Assembly (NCBI RefSeq): GCF_040327995.1
Contig: NZ_JBEPIJ010000001.1
Span: 62,001-126,000 of the forward strand
Source of the DNA: Solimonas thermocellulolyticum
GTDB taxonomy: Bacteria; Pseudomonadota; Gammaproteobacteria; Nevskiales; Nevskiaceae
DNA length: 64,000 nucleotides
Reading direction: 5' to 3'
The stretch's first letter is position 1. Every line of letters starts with the position of its first letter. The position numbers and the translations under genes are program-made. Under the pieces are notes generated by a model that did no database searches, was not told the origin of the DNA, and worked only from the letters and a program-made list of their open reading frames with translations. Below, piece by piece: positions 32,561 through 42,581 of the stretch.

Positions 32561-33915
32561 TGCGTCGGTGTCGGTGCCGGCGCCCCGCGTTTCCGGCGAC
32601 GACCGCCGCGACGTCGACGCCTACGCCGCGCCGGCACCGGCACGGACGTCTCGGCGTGATCCTCGGGATCGACCGGCGCCGGCGGCAGCTCGCCGGTTTG
32701 AGCCTTCGTCCACCAATCCGCGAGCGCCTGCGGCAGCTCGCCGCAAGCCGCGCGCAACAGCAGAAAATCGTAGGCGGCGCGAAAACGCGGGTGCGCCAGC
32801 AGGCGCTTCGCGCGACCGCCGCGGGTCTGTTCGAGCCGGGGCTGCAACGCCCAGATCTCGCGCATCGGCAGGCTGAAGCGCTTGGGGATCATGATCGTCG
32901 ACAGCGTGCGCGCAAGAACGGCCTCGGACGCCTGCGCGATGGCGACGTTCGGATGCTCTCCCTCGTCCCGAATCAGGCGCTGGTACTCGGCGACGACGCC
33001 CGGCCACAGCAACGCGGCATACAAAAATGCCGGACTCACGGTCTGCTCGTTGACGATGCGCTCCGCCGTGTTGGCCATGGCTCGACGCAGGAACACGCCC
33101 AGGCACGGATCGTCCATGGCCGCCTCGGTGAACGGCAGGATCGGCTTGAGCAGGCCGAAGCGGTGCAGACCTTCGAGATTGGCCAGCGCCTCGCGCGACT
33201 GCAGCACCTTGATCACTTCGTCGAACAGGCGCGCCGGCGGAATCTCACGCAACAGACCGGCCAGCTTGGGGATCGGCGCCGCGGTGTTCTTCTCGATCGT
33301 GAAGCCGAGCTTGTTGGCGATGCGTACCGCACGCAGCATGCGCACCGGATCTTCGCGATAGCGCAGCTCCGGATCGCCGATCAGGCGGACCAGGCGCGCC
33401 TGCATGTCTTCGAGCCCGCCGACGAAATCGACGATGGCGTAGTCACGGATGTCGTAGTACAGCGCGTTTACGGTGAAGTCGCGGCGGAAGGCATCGGATT
33501 CGAGCGTGCCGTACTCGTTGTCGGCCAGGATGCGCCCGGTTTCATCACGCTCGTGCTCGTCGGTGAGGGCGCCGCGGAAGGTCGTCACCTCGACCACTTC
33601 CGCGCCCCAGCGCACGTGACAGATCACGAAGCGCCGCCCGATCAGTTGACACGATCGGAAAATGCGCTTGACGTCCTCGGGGTGGGCATCGGTGGCAACG
33701 TCGAAGTCCTTGGGCGTCTGGCCGGCGAGCAGGTCGCGCACGCCGCCGCCGACGACATAGGCCTGATACCCGGCATCCTTGAGTCCGTACAGCGTCCGCA
33801 AGGTGCCCTGCGTGAACTGACTGCGGGAAATCGGATGCTCGGATCGGGGGACGCGGCGGGCTTCGATGCGTTTGGGCCTGATTTTGCGGGGTAACAGCGT
33901 CTTGAGCCAATTCAT
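32557..33915 (-). CDS. pcnB: Poly(A) polymerase I
   Basis: A 452-residue class II nucleotidyltransferase that adds 3' poly(A) tails and promotes RNA decay. The N-terminal head has HPISRSQFTQGTLRTLYGLKDAGYQAYVVGGGVRDLL and the catalytic DFDVATDAHPEDVK, then FGAxxD-type sequence replaced by FRGALTDEHERDE. The neck shows RDFTVNALYYDIRD and LIGDPELRYREDPVRMLRAVRIANKLGF. The C-terminus is strongly basic (RRRRRRGGRRRKRG), as usual for RNA binding in PcnB. It is the first gene of the pcnB-folK-pan cluster. Confidence 0.95.
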   Translation of the reverse strand: MNWLKTLLPRKIRPKRIEARRVPRSEHPISRSQFTQGTLRTLYGLKDAGYQAYVVGGGVRDLLAGQTPKDFDVATDAHPEDVKRIFRSCQLIGRRFVICHVRWGAEVVEVTTFRGALTDEHERDETGRILADNEYGTLESDAFRRDFTVNALYYDIRDYAIVDFVGGLEDMQARLVRLIGDPELRYREDPVRMLRAVRIANKLGFTIEKNTAAPIPKLAGLLREIPPARLFDEVIKVLQSREALANLEGLHRFGLLKPILPFTEAAMDDPCLGVFLRRAMANTAERIVNEQTVSPAFLYAALLWPGVVAEYQRLIRDEGEHPNVAIAQASEAVLARTLSTIMIPKRFSLPMREIWALQPRLEQTRGGRAKRLLAHPRFRAAYDFLLLRAACGELPQALADWWTKAQTGELPPAPVDPEDHAETSVPVPARRRRRRRGGRRRKRGAPAPTPTQ

Positions 33916-34060
33916 GAGGGGCGCATATTGACCGGGCGCCTCGTCCTAATCAACTGAGCCTGGCGGCTCGTGTCATGGTCGTCGTCGCGTCGAATCTCAC
34001 GCGGCGATCCGAACATCGGTGCGCCTGACCGTCACGCGCTATCGCGCTCGGGGTTGATCG

Positions 34061-34777
34061 TCACCGTGTGTCGCGGCGATCCGGCACGCGCAGCCACTCG
34101 ATGACGATCGGGCGCGAGTCGGTGCCGATCTGCGTGCGCACGCGCAGCAGAGTGCGTGAGCGCGGCTCGATCCAATACAGCCGGCGGAACTGGCCGCGCT
34201 GCCCGGTGACCTGCACGCGTTCGCTGACCTCGAGCGCCGGGCCGGCGTAGGCGTAACCCTGATACGCCACTTCCTGCACCTGCTCGGCCAGCGCGCGCTG
34301 CTCGATCCAGTGCTCGCTCTCCGAGGTCTTGAGCCAGATCACCGAGGGATCATGGGGCTGGATCTCGTCGGTCTCGCCCTGCAGATACGACCAGACCGCA
34401 CCATCGCGCACCGGCTCCGATGCCTCGATGTCGATGATCATGCCGTCGCTGTAGCGGATGTGCGGTCCCTGCAACGCCAGCTTGACGCCGCCGCCGCCGA
34501 TCCACAGATCCTGCCCGCCCGCGAGCTTCTGCTCGGCGAGCAGAAACACCGCCTCCTCGGTGCCCGCATAGCGGACGTAGAGCTGCGCGTAGGGCATGTC
34601 ATGCAGCCGTCGGAGATAGGTGCGAATCTCAGGCGACATGTCGTCGGCCAAGGTGTCCCGCGCCGCCTCGACGATGCCGCCGATCCCGAGCGTGTTGCAG
34701 CCGGTGAGTGGCGCCGCGACCAGTAACACACCAAGGGCCACGACGAAACGCGCGCCCGGCAATCGCCTAGCGTTCAT
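34061..34777 (-). CDS. GfcB/YjbF-like capsule lipoprotein
   Basis: A 238-residue predicted outer-membrane lipoprotein. The signal peptide ends in a lipobox (PLTGCNTLG, Cys near residue 27). The mature protein, including LYVRYAGTEEAVFLLAEQKLAGGQDLWIGGGGVKLALQGPHI and RTQIGTDSRPIVIEWL near the end, fits the GfcB/YjbF family (PF11102), which accompanies group 4 capsule or YjbEFGH polysaccharide export. Its start overlaps the end of the GfcD-like gene by 11 bases. It is the last gene of the 25-kb polysaccharide locus. In E. coli this gene precedes gfcC rather than following gfcD. Confidence 0.82.
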   Translation of the reverse strand: MNARRLPGARFVVALGVLLVAAPLTGCNTLGIGGIVEAARDTLADDMSPEIRTYLRRLHDMPYAQLYVRYAGTEEAVFLLAEQKLAGGQDLWIGGGGVKLALQGPHIRYSDGMIIDIEASEPVRDGAVWSYLQGETDEIQPHDPSVIWLKTSESEHWIEQRALAEQVQEVAYQGYAYAGPALEVSERVQVTGQRGQFRRLYWIEPRSRTLLRVRTQIGTDSRPIVIEWLRVPDRRDTR

Positions 34778-36896
34778 ACACCGCTCCGGCGTGATGGCTG
34801 CCGTACACCGAGTACAGCGGACGCCCGTCATCCACCTTGGCACCGCCATCGCGCGTGAGGAAGCGCCAGTTGATGGCCAAGCCAGGACTCTTCTGCCCCT
34901 TGCTGGCGATCGACAACGGCAAAAAGACGTAGAAGCCCTTGTCGAACGAGCCTTCGCCGAACTCCGCCGAGGACACGTTGGTCTTGGTCGCGAACACGCC
35001 AAAACGTGCGCCGTTGCGAAACTCGCGCGAAAGATCCAGCGTGGCGCCCACGTCCTTGGCGAGATAGCGTCCGGCACTGGCGTGGACGACGATACCCGCA
35101 AGCGGTGTCCGGTAGTACAGATTGAGATGACCGGTCGCCACCGTGTAGTCGAGAAAATCGAAGCGCTGCTCATAGCCGCGCTTGCGCACGTAATTGGCAT
35201 TCACCGACACCGCCCAGCGGCTCGCGTAAGGCCGGTACAGCACCTCGGACCCAACCCCGCCGTACATGTCCTCGAAGATGCCGGCCGACACCCGCCCGTA
35301 CCACTGCGACGCGATCGGGAACAACCAGTTGGCTTCCAGCTCGGCGAGATAGACGTCACCGCTGCCGGACTGATACAGCTCCAGATCGCCGCGCACCGGC
35401 GGCAGCGTGCCGCTGCGAATCGGCTCGTTCAGGCGGTCCAGATCGTTGACGACGCTCACGCCCAGCACCGTGGTCAGGCTAAGACTTCGCGTCGCCTGGA
35501 ACGTGAAGTAGGGCGCCAGCAACAACTGGCCGAGAAAGAACGCCGTCGGGCCACCAATATTGGTACGGACTGTCGGCTGCACACCCCAGGCATAGGTGGG
35601 GTAGCGCAACAGATCGGGATAGCGGGCCCGGTCGATCTGGCGCGCCTCCCCCGGGGCGAAGGCGCTCTGAACCACCAGCTCTTCGACCGTCGCCTGCCCT
35701 CGCCCTTCGGCCTCGATCAGCCAGCGCGGCGCGCTGATCCTCGATGCCTCGGCACCGCCCGCCATCGTCACGATCGTGATCGATCGCACGCGCTGCGGCA
35801 GATAGTTGGCGGCGTGGCGGCCCACCGCCTGCAACTGGTGCACCGGGCTGTCGCTACCCCAGCCCGACACCCAGACGGTGAAGTTCTCGCCGTCCGGTGC
35901 CAGATCCATCGCGTGGACCGGGTAGCCGGCGTAGCGCAGCACGTCGTAGAGCTGCTCCAGGCGCTGCTCGTCATCGGCCGGCAGGCGGCGTTGGTAGGCG
36001 GGATGCACCGCCTCGTCGAGCACCGGTAGGTAGGGCTTGCCCGGCGGCCGCTCGTTGACGCGGCTGCGCGGATGCAAGGCAAGCTCGAACGAAAACGTGT
36101 CGCCGCGCAGATAGGACGCACCGAGCGAGGCGTAGTCGGCCAGCGCGTAGCCGATGCCGACATTAACGCGCGATGGAGACGACACGGGCCTGATCGCCGG
36201 CTCATCGCTGTAGTCGTTGCCCTCCAACTCGGCCATGAAGGTCCAGTCGGGCAGAAACGAAGGTCGCCAGATCAGGCTGCCGAACAAGGCTACGTCTTCG
36301 CCGCGGAACCAGGTCTCGTAGCCGATCGTGCCACCGCGATCGACACCGCCCACGAACCCGCGCGGTCGCTCCAAGAACCGATCGCTGACCGCCCGCAGGG
36401 GATTACGTAGATCCCCGGCCGATCCCAAGCGTCCCCAGCCCAGCCCGAGCGAAGCGTAGACATCGAAGAAGCGCTGGGACGCGACGACATACTCACTGGC
36501 GAACAAACCCGTGCCGCCCAGGTCGACGATGCCCACGCTGAGGGCGGGCATGAAACCGCCTCCCGGATAGAACCGCAGCGCAAGGTCGAAGGCCTTGTCC
36601 TTGTAGGTCTGCCCGGTTCGCGACGAACGGTAGGGCCGATCCGTGATCTCGGTGTAACGCGCGTTGAAGTTGAGCCACTCGAACGGCTGGCCGCTCAAAA
36701 ACAGGGTGTTGTACGGCAGCGTTCGCGACAGCCCGAATCCGAGAGAGCCTTCGGGCGCCATGAACGCGGTTGGCGTCTGCAGCGCGCCGGGATAGCCGAT
36801 CTGGCTCATCCAGTCGCCGTTGGGCGTGGTTGCACCAAGCTGCAGCGTGCAGGCCGCTGCGGCGGCCGCGACCACGCGCGCGAGGTGACGGAGCAT
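34767..36896 (-). CDS. GfcD/YjbH-like outer-membrane beta-barrel protein
   Basis: A 709-residue exported protein matching the YjbH/GfcD family (PF06082), large outer-membrane proteins needed for secretion of some polysaccharides. After a signal peptide (about the first 25 residues) come GYPGALQTPTAFMAPEGSLGFGLSRTLPYNTLFLSGQPFEWLNFNARYTEI and many short amphipathic aromatic strands ending in a C-terminal barrel region. Length is close to E. coli GfcD (698). It starts 10 bases after the GfcC-like gene and overlaps the GfcB-like gene, so all three are likely co-translated. Confidence 0.87.
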   Translation of the reverse strand: MLRHLARVVAAAAAACTLQLGATTPNGDWMSQIGYPGALQTPTAFMAPEGSLGFGLSRTLPYNTLFLSGQPFEWLNFNARYTEITDRPYRSSRTGQTYKDKAFDLALRFYPGGGFMPALSVGIVDLGGTGLFASEYVVASQRFFDVYASLGLGWGRLGSAGDLRNPLRAVSDRFLERPRGFVGGVDRGGTIGYETWFRGEDVALFGSLIWRPSFLPDWTFMAELEGNDYSDEPAIRPVSSPSRVNVGIGYALADYASLGASYLRGDTFSFELALHPRSRVNERPPGKPYLPVLDEAVHPAYQRRLPADDEQRLEQLYDVLRYAGYPVHAMDLAPDGENFTVWVSGWGSDSPVHQLQAVGRHAANYLPQRVRSITIVTMAGGAEASRISAPRWLIEAEGRGQATVEELVVQSAFAPGEARQIDRARYPDLLRYPTYAWGVQPTVRTNIGGPTAFFLGQLLLAPYFTFQATRSLSLTTVLGVSVVNDLDRLNEPIRSGTLPPVRGDLELYQSGSGDVYLAELEANWLFPIASQWYGRVSAGIFEDMYGGVGSEVLYRPYASRWAVSVNANYVRKRGYEQRFDFLDYTVATGHLNLYYRTPLAGIVVHASAGRYLAKDVGATLDLSREFRNGARFGVFATKTNVSSAEFGEGSFDKGFYVFLPLSIASKGQKSPGLAINWRFLTRDGGAKVDDGRPLYSVYGSHHAGAVYER

Positions 36897-36906
36897 CGGC
36901 GGATGC

Positions 36907-37662
36907 TTATCGCCGCATGGCCACCGGCGGGCACGCCGGGTCCGCGACACCGAACAGCAACAGCGAGCCGGGCGGAATCGCCGTCGGCTGATAGTTCCAG
37001 AAGCGCAGCTTGAGCACCTGCACCTCACCGTTGGGCAGCACGAGCAGATCCTCGGCGAACCATCCGCGCCGCGACCCGCCCGCGGCTTGGTAGTAATTCT
37101 CGGCGAGCGCTCCGGGCTCGTACAGCACCGGCCCTTGCCGCGCCACCCGCCCCCCCACATGGATGTAGGCGGGTCGCGGCGGAATGATCAGGACATCGCC
37201 CGCCACGAGCCGCACACCACCGAGTGTGCCCGTCTGCAGATCCGGCGCCGACAGGCGGATGGGCACGCGAACCCGACCACCGTCGTAGACGGCCTGCGCG
37301 AGTTCCCTCGACTTTACGGATGAGACGGCGGTGTGCAGGATCTGCAAGGCCTGCTGTTCCGCAGCGCCCACACAGGCTCGATCCCGCGGCGCCGCAGCGC
37401 CGATCGCACTGCGCGCTTCGCGCAACAACACCGCGCCCAGCAAGTAGGCATCCGGAGCCAAGCCGCCCGCTGCGCGCAGCGCCTCGGCAAGGTCCAGCTC
37501 TGTGGTCCGGAGCAGGACGCTGCCCGGGGTGTTCACGGCGCCGTGGATCTCCACGATGCCACCGCTGGGCGGCTGCGGCACGTAGACGTTGGCCGCAGAC
37601 CCCGCGGCGCCGAGCCCGCCAATCAAGGTCACCAGCGCGAAGATGCCGCGTTTCCAAACCAT
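36907..37662 (-). CDS. GfcC/YjbG-like capsule assembly protein
   Basis: A 251-residue periplasmic protein with an N-terminal signal peptide (VWKRGIFALVTLIGGLGAAGSAANV). VEIHGAVNTPGSVLLRTTELDLAEALRAAGG near residues 38-68 is a beta-grasp (SLBB-like) unit, and a second related unit occurs around YIHVGGRVARQGPVLYEPGALAENYYQAAGG, consistent with the two beta-grasp domains of E. coli GfcC. The family works with Wza in group 4 capsule assembly. The start at 37662 begins the signal peptide; an ORF extension upstream is ignored. Its neighbours are the GfcD-like gene (10 bases downstream) and the Thr/Pro-repeat gene upstream. Confidence 0.82.
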   Translation of the reverse strand: MVWKRGIFALVTLIGGLGAAGSAANVYVPQPPSGGIVEIHGAVNTPGSVLLRTTELDLAEALRAAGGLAPDAYLLGAVLLREARSAIGAAAPRDRACVGAAEQQALQILHTAVSSVKSRELAQAVYDGGRVRVPIRLSAPDLQTGTLGGVRLVAGDVLIIPPRPAYIHVGGRVARQGPVLYEPGALAENYYQAAGGSRRGWFAEDLLVLPNGEVQVLKLRFWNYQPTAIPPGSLLLFGVADPACPPVAMRR

Positions 37663-37791
37663 GATCGACGTTTCCGTGTCCGACCGAGGAGCCAACCGGA
37701 TTTGCACATTACGAAGCGCCGTCACACCCGCGGCGTGCACCGTGCGGGGCAATGACTGGCCTTGAAGTGGCGCCGGACCGACTGCTCTAAC

Positions 37792-37821
37792 GGATCGGGC
37801 TGGCAGCCGCCAGCCCGATCC
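37792..37821 (-). terminator. Perfect 13-bp hairpin between repeat-protein gene and gfcC-like gene
   Basis: GGATCGGGCTGGC/GCCAGCCCGATCC with a 4-base loop AGCC lies 33 bases past the stop of the Thr/Pro-repeat gene (minus strand). There is no T-run, so it may end or slow transcription, or protect the upstream message. It may give unequal expression of the repeat protein versus GfcC/D/B. Confidence 0.6.
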
Positions 37822-37853
37822 TCAGTGATGGCGCCGTCTGTAGGCGCTGGCGC

Positions 37854-38555
<702 letters not shown>

Positions 38556-38682
38556 GTTCTTCCCCACTGAAAGCCTTGATTAAAAGTTGTGGCGTGCGGA
38601 CCTCGACGCCCGCGATCACGCTTCTGGATTGTGGCACGAATCGGCGCGGAGCGTAACCCATGCGTCCGACCATGCCGTGACC

Positions 38683-39024
38683 TCAGTCACGCCCCGCCGC
38701 CCTGGGCATGTCCGCATCCGATGTCGCAAGATCCGTCGGTGCCCCGACACCACCCAGCACCAGCCCGACCAGAAACCGGGCGGTTTCGGCGCCAAGGCGG
38801 CGCGCGACGAAGGCCTGATCCACCCCGACGTTGATCAGCACGGTTCGGATGCTGGCCTCCTGCTGCGCAGGGTCCGCCATACCGTAGTGATGGGCGGAGT
38901 GGCCGGCGAGCGGGCCGACGGCCGGCGATGCGGCCAGCGTGGGCAAAGGCTGCGCCCATGCGCCCCCCCAGCCGGCCGCCACCGCCAGCGCGACGGCCAG
39001 CCGCCTAATGGGAAACGGAGGCAT
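38683..39024 (-). CDS. Small exported protein of unknown function
   Basis: A 113-residue protein with a clear signal peptide (MPPFPIRRLAVALAVAAGWGGAWAQ). The remainder (HHYGMADPAQQEASIRTVLINVGVDQAFVARRLGAETARFLVGLVLGGVG) is unlike known families. Its start overlaps the end of wzc by 20 bases, so it appears to be expressed with the export genes. The overlap, signal peptide and location in the EPS locus support it as a real gene; the lack of recognised homology keeps confidence moderate. Confidence 0.55.
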   Translation of the reverse strand: MPPFPIRRLAVALAVAAGWGGAWAQPLPTLAASPAVGPLAGHSAHHYGMADPAQQEASIRTVLINVGVDQAFVARRLGAETARFLVGLVLGGVGAPTDLATSDADMPRAAGRD

Positions 39025-41242
39025 AACTCTTGTACTTGGCGGTATAAGCATAGCGATAGGCTGCATACCCGCTCCCCGGGCGCCCGACTTGGTTGAAGAT
39101 CGTGCCGCTGACCTTCACTCCGGCATTCTGCAAGCGAGTCGCCGTCTCCTGGATCACCGGCAGCGGGTGCTCGCCCGCTTTCAACACCAGGAGTGTGCTA
39201 CCCGCCAACTTGCCGACGATGGCCGCGTCCGTCACCGCGAGGATCGGGGGAGTGTCGATGATCACATAGTCGAAGTTCTGCGACAAAGTCTTGATCAGCT
39301 CGCTGAAGCGGTCAGTGAGCAGCAGCTCCGCGGGATTGGGCGGAATCAGCCCGGTCGGCACGAACGATAATCCCTCGACGATGGTTCGGCGCAGCACGTC
39401 CTTGAGCGCGGCCTGTCCGGCGCAGTAATCCGAAAGGCCGGGCGCGCGCTGGCAGTTCACGAACTCGTTCAGATGCCCGCGTCGCATATCGGCGTCGACG
39501 ACCACGGCGCGCTTGCCGGACGCCGCCAGCACCGCGCCGAGATTGATCGAGACGAACGACTTGCCCAGTCCCGGCGCCGGACCGGTCAGCATCAGCACGT
39601 TGTTGGCCGAGTCCATCATCGCGAAATGCAGCGAGGTGCGCAGGCTGCGCAAGGCTTCCACGGCAATGTCCTGCGGATCGATATGGGCCAGCAACTGCCC
39701 CTCCTGCCGCCCCCTGCGCCTGATCAGACGACGCTGCTCTGGTGAGAACGGCACGGTGGCGTAGGTGGGGATGCCGAGGGTGCGCTCGACCTCCGACGGG
39801 TCACCGACCGCGGGCTTGAGTGCGCGACGGACGAAAATCACGGCCATGCCCGCGAACAGCCCCAAGACCAATGACAGTGCCAGAATCAGCGGAATGTTGG
39901 GCCTGGCGGGCTCGGTCGGGTGCACCGCGTAATCGACGATGCGCACATTGCCGATCGTGCCCGCCTGCACCACCTGCAACTCCTGATAATTGTTCAGCAG
40001 ATTGGTGTAGAGCGTGGTGTTGACCTCGACGTCGCGGGCCAGTCGCAACAATTCCTGTTGCGTCTGGGGCAAGCCCTTGACCCGATCGGCGATCATCTGC
40101 TGCTCGTCGCGCACCGCTTGCAGCTGGCGATCGATGGCGACGATGGTCGGATGATTCGGGGTGAAGCGTTGCAGCGCCTCGGTGCGCTTCTGCTCCAGGC
40201 CCAGCCGCACGGTTTCAAGCTCGACGCTCTGCTGCAGGATCAGCTCGGTTTCCTTGGTCAGATCCGCCGAACCCTCGCGCAGGCGATAGCTATTGAACAA
40301 CGCCTCCGCCCCTTCCAGTTTTTGGCGAATCTCCGGCAACTGTGCTTCGAGAAACGCCAGTGTCTGCGCGGCCTCCGCCGACTTGCGCTCGATGTTCTGG
40401 CGCTGGTAGGCGATGACCAAGCGGTTGACGACCTCGCGCGCCAGAACCGGATCGACGGACGAGTACTCCACCCTCAGAATGCCGCTATCTTTGCCCTTCT
40501 CCGAAACGCGCAGCGCCTCCTGGATACCGGTGATCGCGCGGGTCCGATCCTCGCGCATCAGCGTGAAGGTCGTGCCCGGCGCCGCGATCAGGTCCTGCAC
40601 GAAGATCGTGACCGTTCGTCCTTCGAGCGACCCTTCCGCCCGCTCACCGACGCGCCCCCGCAGGATCTCCTCGTCGTCGTAACGCAGCACGTAGCCATCC
40701 GCCGTCGCTTCGAGCTCGAACCGTTGGCCGATCAAAGAACTGGGCACATCGAAGGCCGAAACGCGTATGAACTCCCCGCCCCAGGCGTACCGCCGCAGAC
40801 CGAGGAAGGCGGGGGCCACCTTTGCGCCGGACTCGGCCTGGAAGCCGCGCGACATCGCGCGCCCGATGATCGGAAAATAATTCGGCTGCGCAACGATGGT
40901 CAGCCGCAGACTGTCTGCCACCGCACCGACGAGCATGCGGCTCTTGAGCAGCTCCACTTCCGCGGTGACGGCTGACGGCGTCCCCATCATCTCCGCCATC
41001 TCACCAAGCGCGGCCGTGAAGCCAGTCTCCTTTTTCTCGACCTGCACCAAGGCATCGGCTTCGTAGATGCGCGTCGCCGCCCAGGCGTAGAACGCACCGA
41101 GCAGCACGATCGCCAGTGTGACCGCGGCGAGGATCCACCGCCCGCCGGAAATGGCCGCAAGCAGATCACGCAGATCAATCTCGTCATCGGCGACAGACAT
41201 CGCCGGCACAGCAGGCTGCGCGCCGGGCGCAATCGCGTTCAT
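39005..41242 (-). CDS. wzc: Polysaccharide co-polymerase with tyrosine kinase domain (Wzc/ExoP type)
   Basis: A 745-residue inner-membrane protein controlling chain length and export. An N-terminal Wzz domain with a membrane span (WILAAVTLAIVLLGAFYAWAA) is followed by long coiled-coil periplasmic segments (about residues 260-430), a second span near residue 470 and a cytoplasmic BY-kinase. The kinase shows Walker A (GPAPGLGKS), Walker A' (VVVDADMRRG) and Walker B (VIIDTPP) motifs. The C-terminus has six tyrosines in the last 20 residues, the expected autophosphorylation cluster. No Wzb-type phosphatase gene is visible in the window, unlike the E. coli wza-wzb-wzc set. It is followed by a small exported protein and preceded by wza. 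Confidence 0.93.
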   Translation of the reverse strand: MNAIAPGAQPAVPAMSVADDEIDLRDLLAAISGGRWILAAVTLAIVLLGAFYAWAATRIYEADALVQVEKKETGFTAALGEMAEMMGTPSAVTAEVELLKSRMLVGAVADSLRLTIVAQPNYFPIIGRAMSRGFQAESGAKVAPAFLGLRRYAWGGEFIRVSAFDVPSSLIGQRFELEATADGYVLRYDDEEILRGRVGERAEGSLEGRTVTIFVQDLIAAPGTTFTLMREDRTRAITGIQEALRVSEKGKDSGILRVEYSSVDPVLAREVVNRLVIAYQRQNIERKSAEAAQTLAFLEAQLPEIRQKLEGAEALFNSYRLREGSADLTKETELILQQSVELETVRLGLEQKRTEALQRFTPNHPTIVAIDRQLQAVRDEQQMIADRVKGLPQTQQELLRLARDVEVNTTLYTNLLNNYQELQVVQAGTIGNVRIVDYAVHPTEPARPNIPLILALSLVLGLFAGMAVIFVRRALKPAVGDPSEVERTLGIPTYATVPFSPEQRRLIRRRGRQEGQLLAHIDPQDIAVEALRSLRTSLHFAMMDSANNVLMLTGPAPGLGKSFVSINLGAVLAASGKRAVVVDADMRRGHLNEFVNCQRAPGLSDYCAGQAALKDVLRRTIVEGLSFVPTGLIPPNPAELLLTDRFSELIKTLSQNFDYVIIDTPPILAVTDAAIVGKLAGSTLLVLKAGEHPLPVIQETATRLQNAGVKVSGTIFNQVGRPGSGYAAYRYAYTAKYKSYASVSH

Positions 41243-41314
41243 AGCAGACTCTTCGATACCAAAACCATTTGTGACCTCAGCCGCGCTCTACGATGCAGCG
41301 CCGCACGCACGCGC

Positions 41315-42475
41315 TCATTGCGTCAAGCGATCGATCTGGAACACTGCTGAAATCGTCGGCAGCAACTGTCCAATGACCGAATTGTACTTGGCAAAGTCCG
41401 TCGCTTTGACGTACACGACATCGCGCGGATGCAGCACCAGCTCCCCGGCCAGCATCAGGCCGAGCGGATGATCAAGGTCCAGCGTGTAGATCGTTGGTAA
41501 TAACCCCTGCGCGAAAGGTCGACGAAACACCAGGACCCCGGCATCATCGGCGCGGAGCTTGTCCAGACCGCCGGCCTGCGCCAGCGCCTCGGTGAGCGTG
41601 GTCTTGCCCTGCTGCAACACGATCTGCTTCTGCTCGGTGGTTTCGCCGAGCACGAAGACCAGATCGTTCGAGTTGTCTGGCACGTGCACGATGTCGCCGG
41701 CGATCAGCCGAGGATTCGACACCGGACGATCACCCGAGAGCATGCCAGCCAGATCGAGTGGATAACTCACGCCGCCGCGGGTCAATAGCACGCGTCTGCG
41801 GCTCGCCGCCGGCCCGAGTCCGCCGCGCTCGTTGATCGCCTCCAGCACCCCCTTGGGCGTGTCATCGAGCGTCACCGTCCCGGGCGACTGGACGTCGCCG
41901 GTCACCTGCACACGCTGCGAGCGGAACGCGACCACGCGCGCGTCGACCTGTGGGCTGGTGATCACCCGCGAGATTCGCTGCGCGATGAAAGCCCGCAATT
42001 CGCCCACGGTCATCCCCGCGACCTTGAACTCACCGATGTAGGGATAAAACATCGTCCCATCCGCCGAAACCAAGCGGCCGGCGTTGACAATGTCCGAACG
42101 ATCGCCCAAGGGCGCCGACAGCTCGGGGTGATCCCAGACGACGATCAGAACCACGTCGCCCGGCCCGATCCGGTATTCCGGAGGGACCTGATCGGGCGTA
42201 ATCTGCTCGAACTCCGGCGGCAACGGCGGCCAGATCGCGTCCGTCTCCTGGCGAATCTGCGCGAGCGACTGAGCCGACACCTCGACGACGCGATAGCCGA
42301 TCCACTCGCCGTTGTCGAGCTGCGCCCGATACTCGGTGACGCTGCCGTTCTTCACCACGGCCTTGTCTTTGCCGTCGATACTCCCCACCCCGGTCACATG
42401 CATACCGGGGAGGATCGAGCAAGCCGATGTTGCGGCGGCGAGCATGCACGCCGCGAGATTCCGAGCCAGTTTCAC
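41315..42475 (-). CDS. wza: Outer-membrane polysaccharide export lipoprotein
   Basis: A 386-residue Wza-type protein forming the outer-membrane channel. The signal peptide ends in lipobox TSACSIL (Cys near residue 19), then comes the polysaccharide export motif PPEYRIGPGDVVLIVVWDHPELS, the D1 domain with GTMFYPYIGEFKVAGMTVGELRAFIAQRIS, and SLBB-like beta-grasp domains (QVTGDVQSPGTVTLDDTPKGVLEAINERGGLG). The length matches E. coli Wza (379). The start is GTG 42475, preceded by AGGGAA. It lies 72 bases upstream of wzc. Confidence 0.94.
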   Translation of the reverse strand: MKLARNLAACMLAAATSACSILPGMHVTGVGSIDGKDKAVVKNGSVTEYRAQLDNGEWIGYRVVEVSAQSLAQIRQETDAIWPPLPPEFEQITPDQVPPEYRIGPGDVVLIVVWDHPELSAPLGDRSDIVNAGRLVSADGTMFYPYIGEFKVAGMTVGELRAFIAQRISRVITSPQVDARVVAFRSQRVQVTGDVQSPGTVTLDDTPKGVLEAINERGGLGPAASRRRVLLTRGGVSYPLDLAGMLSGDRPVSNPRLIAGDIVHVPDNSNDLVFVLGETTEQKQIVLQQGKTTLTEALAQAGGLDKLRADDAGVLVFRRPFAQGLLPTIYTLDLDHPLGLMLAGELVLHPRDVVYVKATDFAKYNSVIGQLLPTISAVFQIDRLTQ

Positions 42476-42581
42476 CTTGATTCCCTATTATCTCGACAGG
42501 TCGGGCGCCGACCGTGCTGCGTGGACACGGCAGGGTAAACGATCGCAACCGTGCGATCAAAGATCAGTCCATGACGCACGC

